Under the pieces are notes generated by a model. The model did not search any database, was not told the origin of the DNA, and worked only from the letters and a program-made list of their open reading frames with translations. From Thermoplasmatota archaeon (lineage in GTDB: Archaea; Thermoplasmatota; E2; DHVEG-1), in contig JAUWOO010000035.1 of the NCBI GenBank assembly GCA_030612095.1, forward strand, positions 1 to 13,145: a DNA stretch of 13,145 nt. The letters are read 5' to 3'. The position numbers and the translations under genes were made by a program. This document shows, one piece after another, positions 1-6,142 of this stretch; the first letter of the stretch is position 1; each line of letters opens with the position of its first letter.

Positions 1-116
1 ATGAGGATGTGGTTGCCTTAAAGAGTAATCATGTGATGATTATAGTAATGTCCCACTGCCTGCTATCATTAGAAGTGACAAAAAAATCTTATCTGGGTAG
101 TGATGGGCTGTTTTAG
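1..116 (+). CDS. Possible 3' end of an unidentified plus-strand gene
   Basis: The frame beginning with the codon at base 3 is open from the window edge for 37 codons and ends at TAG 114-116. The peptide has balanced, protein-like composition (it contains HVMIIVMSHCLLSLEV and ends YLGSDGLF). I do not recognise a family. It would be convergent with the pilin gene at 325-828, and T-rich stretches follow it (around 152-176), as expected after an archaeal gene end. A 37-codon open frame can occur by chance, so this is tentative. Bases 117-269 show no convincing gene on either strand. Confidence 0.25.
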   Translation, partial: EDVVALKSNHVMIIVMSHCLLSLEVTKKSYLGSDGLF

Positions 117-269
117 ATATCATCTAAATTGTGGACAAGAAATCATCTTTTCTTTTGAAAATGGTTTTTATTTGATGAAGTTACAGTGTATTTTAGATGT
201 TCCCCACAGATTTACAGTATTTAGAATCATCACCTAATTTTCTTCAAAAAAGGATTGAGTAAACATAGA

Positions 270-318
270 TCAAAACAAAAATAAAAAAAAGAAAAAATTA
301 AGGAATATTAAATTCCTT
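270..318 (-). terminator. Hairpin plus T-tract terminator of the small pilin gene
   Basis: A perfect 7-bp inverted repeat (AAGGAAT at 300-306 and ATTCCTT at 312-318, 5-base loop) lies six bases past the pilin stop codon. On the minus strand it is followed by a long T-rich run (complement of the A-rich 270-299). Archaeal termination relies mainly on T-tracts, and the position fits the end of the pilin transcript. Confidence 0.6.
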
Positions 319-324
319 TTATTA

Positions 325-828
325 TTATGATGCTCTTGCTGATACACTTGAGAATTTATATGTTCCAAGAGTTGTATCTGTGTCATCATGTACGATGGTG
401 ATTGTTACATCAGCTAGGTCGCTGCCTGTATTACTCTCAATATCAATGAAATCTGATCCATGGATTGACCCATCACTACCTACTATGTCTCCTATGACAA
501 ATTTATGATATTCATTTGCTGTCAAATTCACTCCAAGGCCAGGGTGTACTAATACTTCACCATTTACGTAGACTGCAACTGATGCAGTTGACCTTATTGC
601 AATAGTTGTCCAGTTTAACCCAGCATCGGTGTTAATTACGGATAGTCTGTCAGTGTCTTCACTTGCCAACATCTGAACTGTTGGTACAGTTTGCTGTACA
701 CCAATCATTCCACTTACATAGACATACACTGTTGCTGCTATCGCCACAGTTATTGCAACCATCAGAATAACACCGATAACAGCGGATACTGCCTCATCAC
801 CTTCTACAAATTTTCTATTTGCTTTCAT
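325..828 (-). CDS. Archaeal type IV pilin (DUF1628-like N-terminus)
   Basis: A 167-aa protein with a short basic leader ending in GDE, then AVSAVIGVILMVAITVAI and further hydrophobic residues to about residue 43. This is the archaeal class III signal/pilin helix, with cleavage expected before Ala13. The rest is a beta-rich, polar head with no cysteines. The frame stays open to 894, but the ATG at 826-828 is preferred: it has GGAGAG six bases upstream and a TATA-like box about 45 bases upstream, and it leaves a leader of normal length. The family forms adhesive pili or pseudopilin fibres after prepilin peptidase cleavage and membrane insertion. It is a single-gene unit, separate from the assembly operon to the right; its small size makes it a candidate major subunit for that machine (inference). 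Pilin identity is well supported, partner machinery is not. Confidence 0.85.
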   Translation of the reverse strand: MKANRKFVEGDEAVSAVIGVILMVAITVAIAATVYVYVSGMIGVQQTVPTVQMLASEDTDRLSVINTDAGLNWTTIAIRSTASVAVYVNGEVLVHPGLGVNLTANEYHKFVIGDIVGSDGSIHGSDFIDIESNTGSDLADVTITIVHDDTDTTLGTYKFSSVSARAS

Positions 829-834
829 CCCATT

Positions 835-880
835 CTCTCCTATATTATCTTTCAAGGTATTAATAACACCAGAATATAAA
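835..880 (-). promoter_or_regulatory. Promoter and Shine-Dalgarno site of the small pilin gene
   Basis: Reading the minus strand, a TATA-like box (CTATTTATATTC, about 872-883) is followed about 25 bases later by the likely transcription start near 850, then by GGAGAG at 835-840, six bases before the ATG at 828. The arrangement is typical of an archaeal short-leader gene and decides the start codon. Confidence 0.5.
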
Positions 881-995
881 TAGTTTGTTTGCATGTAGTT
901 ATGCAGGTAGCTGATATCCCATATCCACCACCAACACCTGTGTTACGCAATACCTCATCACTACTTAGTTTTTTCTGTTATTTAAACCTGCTCTG

Positions 996-1018
996 AAAAA
1001 ATGCCAATTTGTAAAAAA
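996..1018 (-). terminator. Possible T-tract terminator after the PKD surface protein
   Basis: On the minus strand two runs of six T residues (complement of 1013-1018 and 996-1001) lie 55-80 bases past the stop codon of the PKD gene. T-tracts alone can terminate archaeal transcription. No strong hairpin was found. The remaining bases to 895 hold no supported gene. Confidence 0.3.
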
Positions 1019-1073
1019 GCCAGTGTGCACTACCCGCAACCCTATAATCGCCATCCTAACCACCAAGAACCAG

Positions 1074-2642
1074 TTACCTGCATTTTTTACTTAGAATGAT
1101 TACCATGACAACTATTATTGCCAAGAACACAACAAGAACTACATCAAATGAAGATAAACCTTTTGTAACCTCATTTGGTTCAATTGGGGCTATTACAGAT
1201 ACCGTGATGTATTTTGTTTTTGTATCGGAATCGCCGTCGTTATCAGTAACCGTTAATGATACCGCATATGTCCCTTTTTTTATATAACTATAAGTGGGAT
1301 GTCGCCCAGTAGATGTAGTTCCATCCCCAAAATTCCAAAACCATGAAACTATAGTTCCATCATTGTCTTTGGAAGTATCAGTAAACTGTACTGGATCATT
1401 GACAATTACCGTTATATTTGCCGATGAATACGTAAAGTCGGCTGTAGGCCCAACATTTGATACAGATATTTGATGAGATGTTCCATCTGTAGCATCGTCA
1501 TCGTCAGTAACATTTAGTGTAACCGTGTATGTCCCATTATCACTATATTGGTATGATGGGTTCTGCAGAGTGGATGTACTTCCATCTCCAAAATCCCATA
1601 ACCAACTAACAATATCCCCATCTAAATCTATTGAAGTGTCGTTGAAAGTCACGCTTTGTGAATCAGTTGGACTAACTGGCAAATATCCAAAATCCGCAGT
1701 AGGTCCTACATTTAAAATGTCAATCTGTCGAGAGGTTTCATTTGATACTCCATAGTTATCGATGACCTTTAAAGTTACAATGTAAGACCCATCATCAGCA
1801 TATTTGTGAGTTGCATTCTGTTCTGTTGATGTAGCACCATCACCAAAACTCCAGGACCATGAGATTATGTATCCATCCAAATCTGTTGAAGTATCGGTAA
1901 ATCGAATAACATCCTGAGTAGTGGGATTAAAAGGCAACTGGGTAAAATCAGCAATAGGTGGTTCAGTAATTGGCTCCATCAGTGGATACATATCTTGGTT
2001 ATCCCCACCAGAAATATTGTATGGTGTGTCACCGATGCCGTCACCATCTGAATCTATGCCTGTGTAATCATCCCAGTAGTTCCCAGTAGATGGGCTGTTC
2101 CAGATATTAGAAGACAAATCATAGGCGCTTTGTGTGTTGTTTAAAAAGTTATTATTATGTATGTTATTACCCCGACTCAAATCCCCTATATACATGCCAC
2201 AGTTCGTTTCTGTGATGGTGTTCTGTGTGATGGTACTCCCAGACGACCCACGTATCATGACGCCATTTGTACCATTTTTAATTGCAAAGCCACTTATATT
2301 TACATGATTTGCAGAAACATTCAAAACATCCCCAGTTCCACCACCATCAATAGTTGTATTGCTTTTATCATCACCGATTAGAGTCATTGTTTTACCTATG
2401 AGCAAGTTTTCATAATACAACCCATTGTGAACATATACAGTTCCACCTTCCGTTACTGCATCAACACCATTTTGGATATGTTTGAAAGGATGCTCATATG
2501 TCCCAACCCATGGACCTTGTGCATTATCTCCATCAATATATATGGTAAAACTATCGGCCGTTACCCCACCAATTGGAAAAATCCCCAGGGATGAAGATAT
2601 CATTAGAAAAGCTATTGACAGCAGTATCATCCTTTTCTGCAT
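1074..2642 (-). CDS. Secreted, membrane-anchored NosD-type beta-helix and PKD surface protein
   Basis: A 522-aa surface protein. Residues 1-29 are a Sec signal peptide (basic start, hydrophobic core, cleavage near VTA-D). Residues about 32-215 look like a right-handed parallel beta-helix of the NosD/CASH type, with repeated short turns such as NVSANHVNISGFAI and an end motif GNYWDDYTGIDSDGDGIGD followed by DNQDMYPL. Three PKD domains follow (about 229-312, 315-397, 399-483), each with a FGDG turn and a VTLxVxD-like strand. Residues 499-518 are a transmembrane helix with a short basic tail (KKCR), so the protein is anchored with its bulk outside the cell. Many NxS/T sites suggest N-glycosylation. 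The ATG at 2640-2642 has AGGTGGAAGG upstream. PKD and beta-helix modules serve in adhesion or S-layer surfaces and in polysaccharide binding or processing; no catalytic residues are evident, so an enzyme activity is not assigned. Confidence 0.85.
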   Translation of the reverse strand: MQKRMILLSIAFLMISSSLGIFPIGGVTADSFTIYIDGDNAQGPWVGTYEHPFKHIQNGVDAVTEGGTVYVHNGLYYENLLIGKTMTLIGDDKSNTTIDGGGTGDVLNVSANHVNISGFAIKNGTNGVMIRGSSGSTITQNTITETNCGMYIGDLSRGNNIHNNNFLNNTQSAYDLSSNIWNSPSTGNYWDDYTGIDSDGDGIGDTPYNISGGDNQDMYPLMEPITEPPIADFTQLPFNPTTQDVIRFTDTSTDLDGYIISWSWSFGDGATSTEQNATHKYADDGSYIVTLKVIDNYGVSNETSRQIDILNVGPTADFGYLPVSPTDSQSVTFNDTSIDLDGDIVSWLWDFGDGSTSTLQNPSYQYSDNGTYTVTLNVTDDDDATDGTSHQISVSNVGPTADFTYSSANITVIVNDPVQFTDTSKDNDGTIVSWFWNFGDGTTSTGRHPTYSYIKKGTYAVSLTVTDNDGDSDTKTKYITVSVIAPIEPNEVTKGLSSFDVVLVVFLAIIVVMVIILSKKCR

Positions 2643-2647
2643 ATTAT

Positions 2648-2689
2648 TCCTTCCACCTGCAATTTCATAACATTTGTTGCTTTATAATT
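2648..2689 (-). promoter_or_regulatory. Promoter and Shine-Dalgarno site of the PKD surface protein
   Basis: The minus strand has a TATA-like AATTATAAA (2681-2689), then AGGTGGAAGG a few bases before the ATG at 2642. The TATA box lies inside the decayed transposase remnant, so the promoter of this gene may have been supplied or reshaped by the insertion (inference). Confidence 0.4.
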
Positions 2690-3250
2690 CTATTTTTTTA
2701 CCCAACATGAATCCACATCTCATAAAGGTAGGTTCTAATCGACACATTGGTAGAGGAACATACGGATCTTGATTCAGCCAAATACAAGTTATTGGAATGA
2801 AATTGAATGATTTGTTTCTCTTCGATAAGATCATGACGTTTAATGAACTGCTGATAACGATGCAGAACAACTGGAAAATATTGCCCCAACTCTCTCCAGA
2901 GCTCTATACATCGTTCTTTCACCAGTTTTATCTTTGAGACCTAGTTGTCGCATAAACTCCAAAGGATAGGTGTTATTGATTTGGTGAACCGAAACAGAAT
3001 GAGTTAGCTTATTACATGTCAAAACTTTTGTCAATGGGATAAAAGAGGTTGATTTCCCTTTGATCTCATCGAAAAGACTGTGGAAAAGACCATAATGTTT
3101 TTCTACTTTCTTCAGCATCACTATGCTGCCTAATGGAATACTTATGTTTGGTTTCATAATTGGGATATAAGGAAACATTCTCCTAATATCTCTTTTCATG
3201 GTGTCGTGTAACAGCCAAAGCGTCATATTTTTGTAACTCCAAAGTGTCAT
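2682..3250 (-). pseudogene. Frameshifted N-terminal fragment of an IS1634/IS4-like transposase
   Basis: One frame from 3250 reads MKPNISIPLG, then a Leu/Lys-rich stretch, then SFIPLTKVLTCNKLTHSVSV and TGERTMYRALERVG. It then loses sense, and the homologous reading resumes in a second frame from about 2900 (QYFPVVLHRYQQFIKRHDLI, then EEKQII), which ends at 2698. A third frame may carry GKKIEL to 2682. The order (SxxPLTK block, paired helices, ER-G-xFPV-xxRYQQF) resembles the N-terminal part of IS1634/IS4-type DDE transposases known from methanogens, as I recall them. The catalytic DDE region is absent, and the remnant stops at the promoter of the PKD gene. At least one frameshift near 2900 and a 3' truncation make it non-functional. 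Family assignment is from memory of motif style only. Confidence 0.5.
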
Positions 3251-3294
3251 AATCCAAATTGGATTTCCAATCTGTTTTCACAGGTGGAAAACCA

Positions 3295-3486
3295 ATGAAA
3301 AACATACTTGATGATGAGACGGTTCAATACCGTCTAAAATTCGTACTTTGGACGGAAGACAAAAACAAATCAATAGCTCAAGCAGCTCGCGATACGGGGG
3401 TTACCTAGAAAATGGTCATGAAGTATGGATATATGCTTAGCCCATATTGCTTGGAAAATATGATTCCAATTCGAATCATCTGCTAA
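3295..3486 (+). pseudogene. Broken helix-turn-helix transposase start (IS481/IS630-like)
   Basis: An ATG at 3295-3297 has AGGTGG about eight bases upstream and opens a 37-codon frame ending at TAG 3406-3408. The peptide (MKNILDDETVQYRLKFVLWT, then SIAQAARDTGVT) matches the style of the N-terminal helix-turn-helix found in many transposases, where GVT/GIS is followed by R-K and a recognition helix. Here the expected arginine codon position is the stop codon, and the same frame continues KMVMKYGYM to a second stop at 3484-3486. No downstream DDE domain is visible. It reads as the relic of a second mobile element, divergent from the remnant to its left. Confidence 0.4.
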
Positions 3487-3674
3487 TTTTTAAATTGGGA
3501 GAAAGTGATGCGGTTGTTGTGAAAATGGATAGCACATTTTAGAGTTACATTTCTATGACATTTAGTGAGTTACATGACACATTAGGCTGTGAATATAATT
3601 ATGTAATTGATTTATGTGGCGAAGTTAAGTTTTCAATCAAAAGTTTTGTTTTAAATTTGTTATATCTGTGGTGA
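3447..3674 (+). other. Decayed open-frame stretch in the mobile-element scar
   Basis: On the plus strand one frame reads about 30 codons ending in GESDAVVVKMDSTF before TAG at 3540-3542, then a further 43 codons (including SELHDTLGCEYNYVIDLCGE) to TGA 3672-3674, running antisense over the end of the neighbouring VWA pilin gene. The composition is protein-like but no family is recognised. It may be the continuation of the broken helix-turn-helix element in a shifted frame, or chance. Nothing else is supported in 3251-3659. Confidence 0.2.
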
Positions 3675-5168
3675 TATTATTACAATAACATTATCATTTT
3701 CAACGTTTGGATCTATGGTTGTTGAATCAGCAAGTTCCACTCTGATAGTTATGCTGTTAAGGAGAATTTTTAGTACAATATTAATCGCATCTTCAAAATC
3801 ACTCCAACCTCCTGAAACATTATAAACCCAGCCAGGATTGACAATTGGAGGTGCAACATATCCTGGTTTTGGCAAGGGCATACTACTATTTAGGAAATCA
3901 ATATCTACGCCATATTTTCCGACTGCGATTACGTTCAGTTCATCCTGATCCTCGTTAAATTCTAAGGTTGTATTTATATAATCGATCGCATCACTTGCAT
4001 CAGACTGCGCTTCAACAAGAGTTGCAACAGATCCAGTATAACCTCCAGGTATCCATATACAATCAGGAAATCCTGCTGTTACTAATAGAACAATTTGCCT
4101 TTTTTCTGAATTGAAATTACCATCATCATGTACAAGATCTGAGGTGTATCTCAAAGCACTTGCTAAAGGTGAATGACCACGAGGGTGAGAAGTTGAACGC
4201 AAATCACCTGAAATGTTCACGTAATTTTCTTCTGTGATAATTGTTGGGTTGAGTACAGTTTCTGGATGAGGAGGGTCATTATACCCATATTTAACTACGG
4301 TTAATTCTACAGAACCATCATGTGGAAAAACATCTTCGTCCCTCATGGCTTTTTTTATACCTTCTAACATCACAGCGTTCCATTTGTTAGGCGCTGTACC
4401 ATAACTATTGTCAATCCAGGCCCCATCAAGAATCATTGCAAGTTGTGTAAATTCGTGTGTTACGATCCCAATGACCTGTACTTCTATTCTAATAATGGCA
4501 GGTTCTCCCACCAGAACGTTTCCTACATCCCAAATACCTGTTTCATTATCGTATGTTCCTTGTCCAGCGATGCTGCTATCATAAATCAAACCGTCTGGCA
4601 CTAGATATTTTATTTTAACATTTCCTGATCCATTAACATCCCCACCATAGCAGGTTACTGTAATTGTAATATTGATATGTTCACCTATTATTGGATACAA
4701 ATTATCAACCGCGAGTTCTATGCCTACATCACTCACTGGCTTTAGATCAATTGGCCCCATAAATATAACAGAATCACTCTGAGTATCAATAGCCGTTATA
4801 TCAACCTCTTGATACTCACCTAGGCGACTGAGGTTATATTCAAATGAAAAGAGCATTCTCTCACCCATATTCCATACTCCATCTTCATTTTTATCATCCA
4901 ACCAGTCTCCCACTGGTCCCTCATATTTTATGCCCCCTATGGTTATTGAAATTTCCGTATCCAGTTCCAATGGTTCTCCCCCCTGATGTTCCAGTACAAC
5001 GTTCGTTCCCTCTATTCTACCACCGATTTTTACAATTGTTTTGTTTTCAGGACCTTCATCCGAAAGGACTTGGAAGTAAATCAAAGAGAAAACTGAAATG
5101 GCTATCAACAATAGCAACATTGCACCAATTATCTCAGATACCGCTCTATTAGATTTTTTAATCTTCAT
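3660..5168 (-). CDS. Pilin-like protein with DUF11-like and degenerate VWA domains
   Basis: A 502-aa protein from the ATG at 5166-5168, chosen because GGTGG sits six bases upstream; the frame also offers an upstream TTG at 5198 without such a site. Residues 1-33 are an archaeal pilin leader and helix (NRAVSEIIGAMLLLLIAISV). Residues to about 140 form the same beta module as the neighbour at 6143-7864, including a DxNxDGxWxxGE-like loop (about 92-103). Residues about 147-232 resemble a DUF11/CARDB-type surface beta domain. Residues about 240-470 have the order of a von Willebrand A domain, but the metal site is degenerate: LDGAWI replaces DxSxS, HSPLASALR retains Ser for the Thr, and LVTAGFPD has Ala where TDG is usual. 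Likely surface exposed, anchored or polymerised through the pilin helix; role possibly ligand binding or tip subunit (inference). It is the last gene of the assembly locus, 88 bases after its neighbour. Confidence 0.8.
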   Translation of the reverse strand: MKIKKSNRAVSEIIGAMLLLLIAISVFSLIYFQVLSDEGPENKTIVKIGGRIEGTNVVLEHQGGEPLELDTEISITIGGIKYEGPVGDWLDDKNEDGVWNMGERMLFSFEYNLSRLGEYQEVDITAIDTQSDSVIFMGPIDLKPVSDVGIELAVDNLYPIIGEHINITITVTCYGGDVNGSGNVKIKYLVPDGLIYDSSIAGQGTYDNETGIWDVGNVLVGEPAIIRIEVQVIGIVTHEFTQLAMILDGAWIDNSYGTAPNKWNAVMLEGIKKAMRDEDVFPHDGSVELTVVKYGYNDPPHPETVLNPTIITEENYVNISGDLRSTSHPRGHSPLASALRYTSDLVHDDGNFNSEKRQIVLLVTAGFPDCIWIPGGYTGSVATLVEAQSDASDAIDYINTTLEFNEDQDELNVIAVGKYGVDIDFLNSSMPLPKPGYVAPPIVNPGWVYNVSGGWSDFEDAINIVLKILLNSITIRVELADSTTIDPNVENDNVIVIISPQI

Positions 5169-5173
5169 TTTTT

Positions 5174-5225
5174 GCCACCATGCTCTTATATAATCCAATC
5201 AGTGTGCTCTATTCCATTATTTAAA
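5174..5225 (-). promoter_or_regulatory. Internal promoter and Shine-Dalgarno site for the VWA pilin
   Basis: In the 88-base gap the minus strand carries TTTAAATA at 5218-5225, preceded by a purine-rich GTAGAA (BRE-like), with GGTGG at 5175-5179 before the ATG at 5168. A transcription start near 5195 would give a leader of about 27 bases. A second TATA-like stretch (TTATATAA, 5185-5192) lies too close to the ATG for a normal leader. Suggests the VWA pilin can be expressed apart from the rest of the locus. Confidence 0.4.
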
Positions 5226-5256
5226 TTCTACATATAGCTAACATAAATCAAGCATC

Positions 5257-6132
5257 TCATTCAATCAACCCAAAAGCTATCTGGGCGGAAATATCTACTT
5301 CTTTTATGAAAAGATTGACATAATCTCCAGAACTATCAATAAATTCTAATGTTACCCGGTCACTGGCAGATGTTATATTATAACCAACTTCACTAACTCC
5401 ATTACCTTCATACTCAAATCCAGAGATAGATTGCATTAATGAACTATTAAGAGCTATATACCATGCATCTGCATAGTTGGTTACGATGGTGATGTCTGTA
5501 ACATTGTTAATCTCAGTATATTGATTATTGGGGTTTATAACCTTCAGATATATTGGATAATTCCCATATCCACTAACAGATGTTCTTCCAGCAATTCCAG
5601 ATATGTTTACAAAAGTAAACGATAAGTTTTTACCAAACTCTGTCACAAAAAAAGATGGCTTACCATACAGTATATTTGACGGATATTGACTCAATATCAA
5701 AGATCCTGCTTCATAGACATACGATTGATCAACAAAGTATAAATTTCGTGATGAATATTTTATGACATCCGTTGAATAAGAGCTAGACACAGTATTATTT
5801 TTGACTGTTATAGTACAACTGTCTTCTATAATACTTAAGCTGTCAAACGTTCTACCCAAATCAAAAAATGGTATTTCTTTGTTACCCAGAGTTATAGTAG
5901 CCGATATTGCTGTACTTTGGTTAACTATTGATTGAATATCTAACGCATATTTAAGCATAGCAAATTGATTTGATACTTCCTCCATATGTGCAGCTTCTTT
6001 TTCTTCAATCCACTGTGGAACATACACTGTTTTTACCATAACCATAGCAGCCATTATCAGTCCAATGAGTAGAACTGTTACAACTATGCCTACAACTGCA
6101 TCATCCGAGTTTTTAATTTTTTTCATTCGCAT
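5257..6132 (-). CDS. Pilin-like membrane-anchored protein of the assembly locus
   Basis: A 291-aa protein starting MRMKKIKNSDDAVVGIVVTV. The leader lacks the AVSxxIG form of its neighbours but has the same plan: basic leader, acidic pair, then a hydrophobic helix to about residue 38. An amphipathic Glu-rich helix follows (WIEEKEAAHMEEVSNQFAML, about 41-60), then a beta-rich extracellular part with motif-like YFVDQSYVYEAG (about 132-143) and several NxS/T sites. This helix plan and the FVDQSYVYE block resemble pilin-like proteins common next to archaeal pilB/tadC genes (DUF7289-type, from memory, uncertain). Start ATG 6130-6132 is ten bases after the previous stop, with AGGT about six bases upstream, so it is translationally linked to the upstream gene. 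Probably a minor pilin or a platform-associated pseudopilin; no enzyme motif seen. Confidence 0.7.
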   Translation of the reverse strand: MRMKKIKNSDDAVVGIVVTVLLIGLIMAAMVMVKTVYVPQWIEEKEAAHMEEVSNQFAMLKYALDIQSIVNQSTAISATITLGNKEIPFFDLGRTFDSLSIIEDSCTITVKNNTVSSSYSTDVIKYSSRNLYFVDQSYVYEAGSLILSQYPSNILYGKPSFFVTEFGKNLSFTFVNISGIAGRTSVSGYGNYPIYLKVINPNNQYTEINNVTDITIVTNYADAWYIALNSSLMQSISGFEYEGNGVSEVGYNITSASDRVTLEFIDSSGDYVNLFIKEVDISAQIAFGLIE

Positions 6133-6142
6133 TTAAATACCT

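Noticed and set aside
829..894. Upstream 22-residue extension of the small pilin
   Set aside because: The ATG at 828 has the ribosome site, and the extension would cover the TATA-like box and lengthen the class III leader abnormally.
901..993. A 31-aa plus-strand open frame starting at ATG 901 (MQVADIPYPPPTPVLRN)
   Set aside because: Short, no ribosome site, and it lies in the intergenic region just upstream of the pilin promoter; chance is the simpler explanation.
3251..3265. Short hairpin (AATCCA-AAT-TGGATT) next to the transposase remnant as a possible terminal inverted repeat
   Set aside because: Arms are only 6 bp and no matching copy was found at the other side of the remnant.
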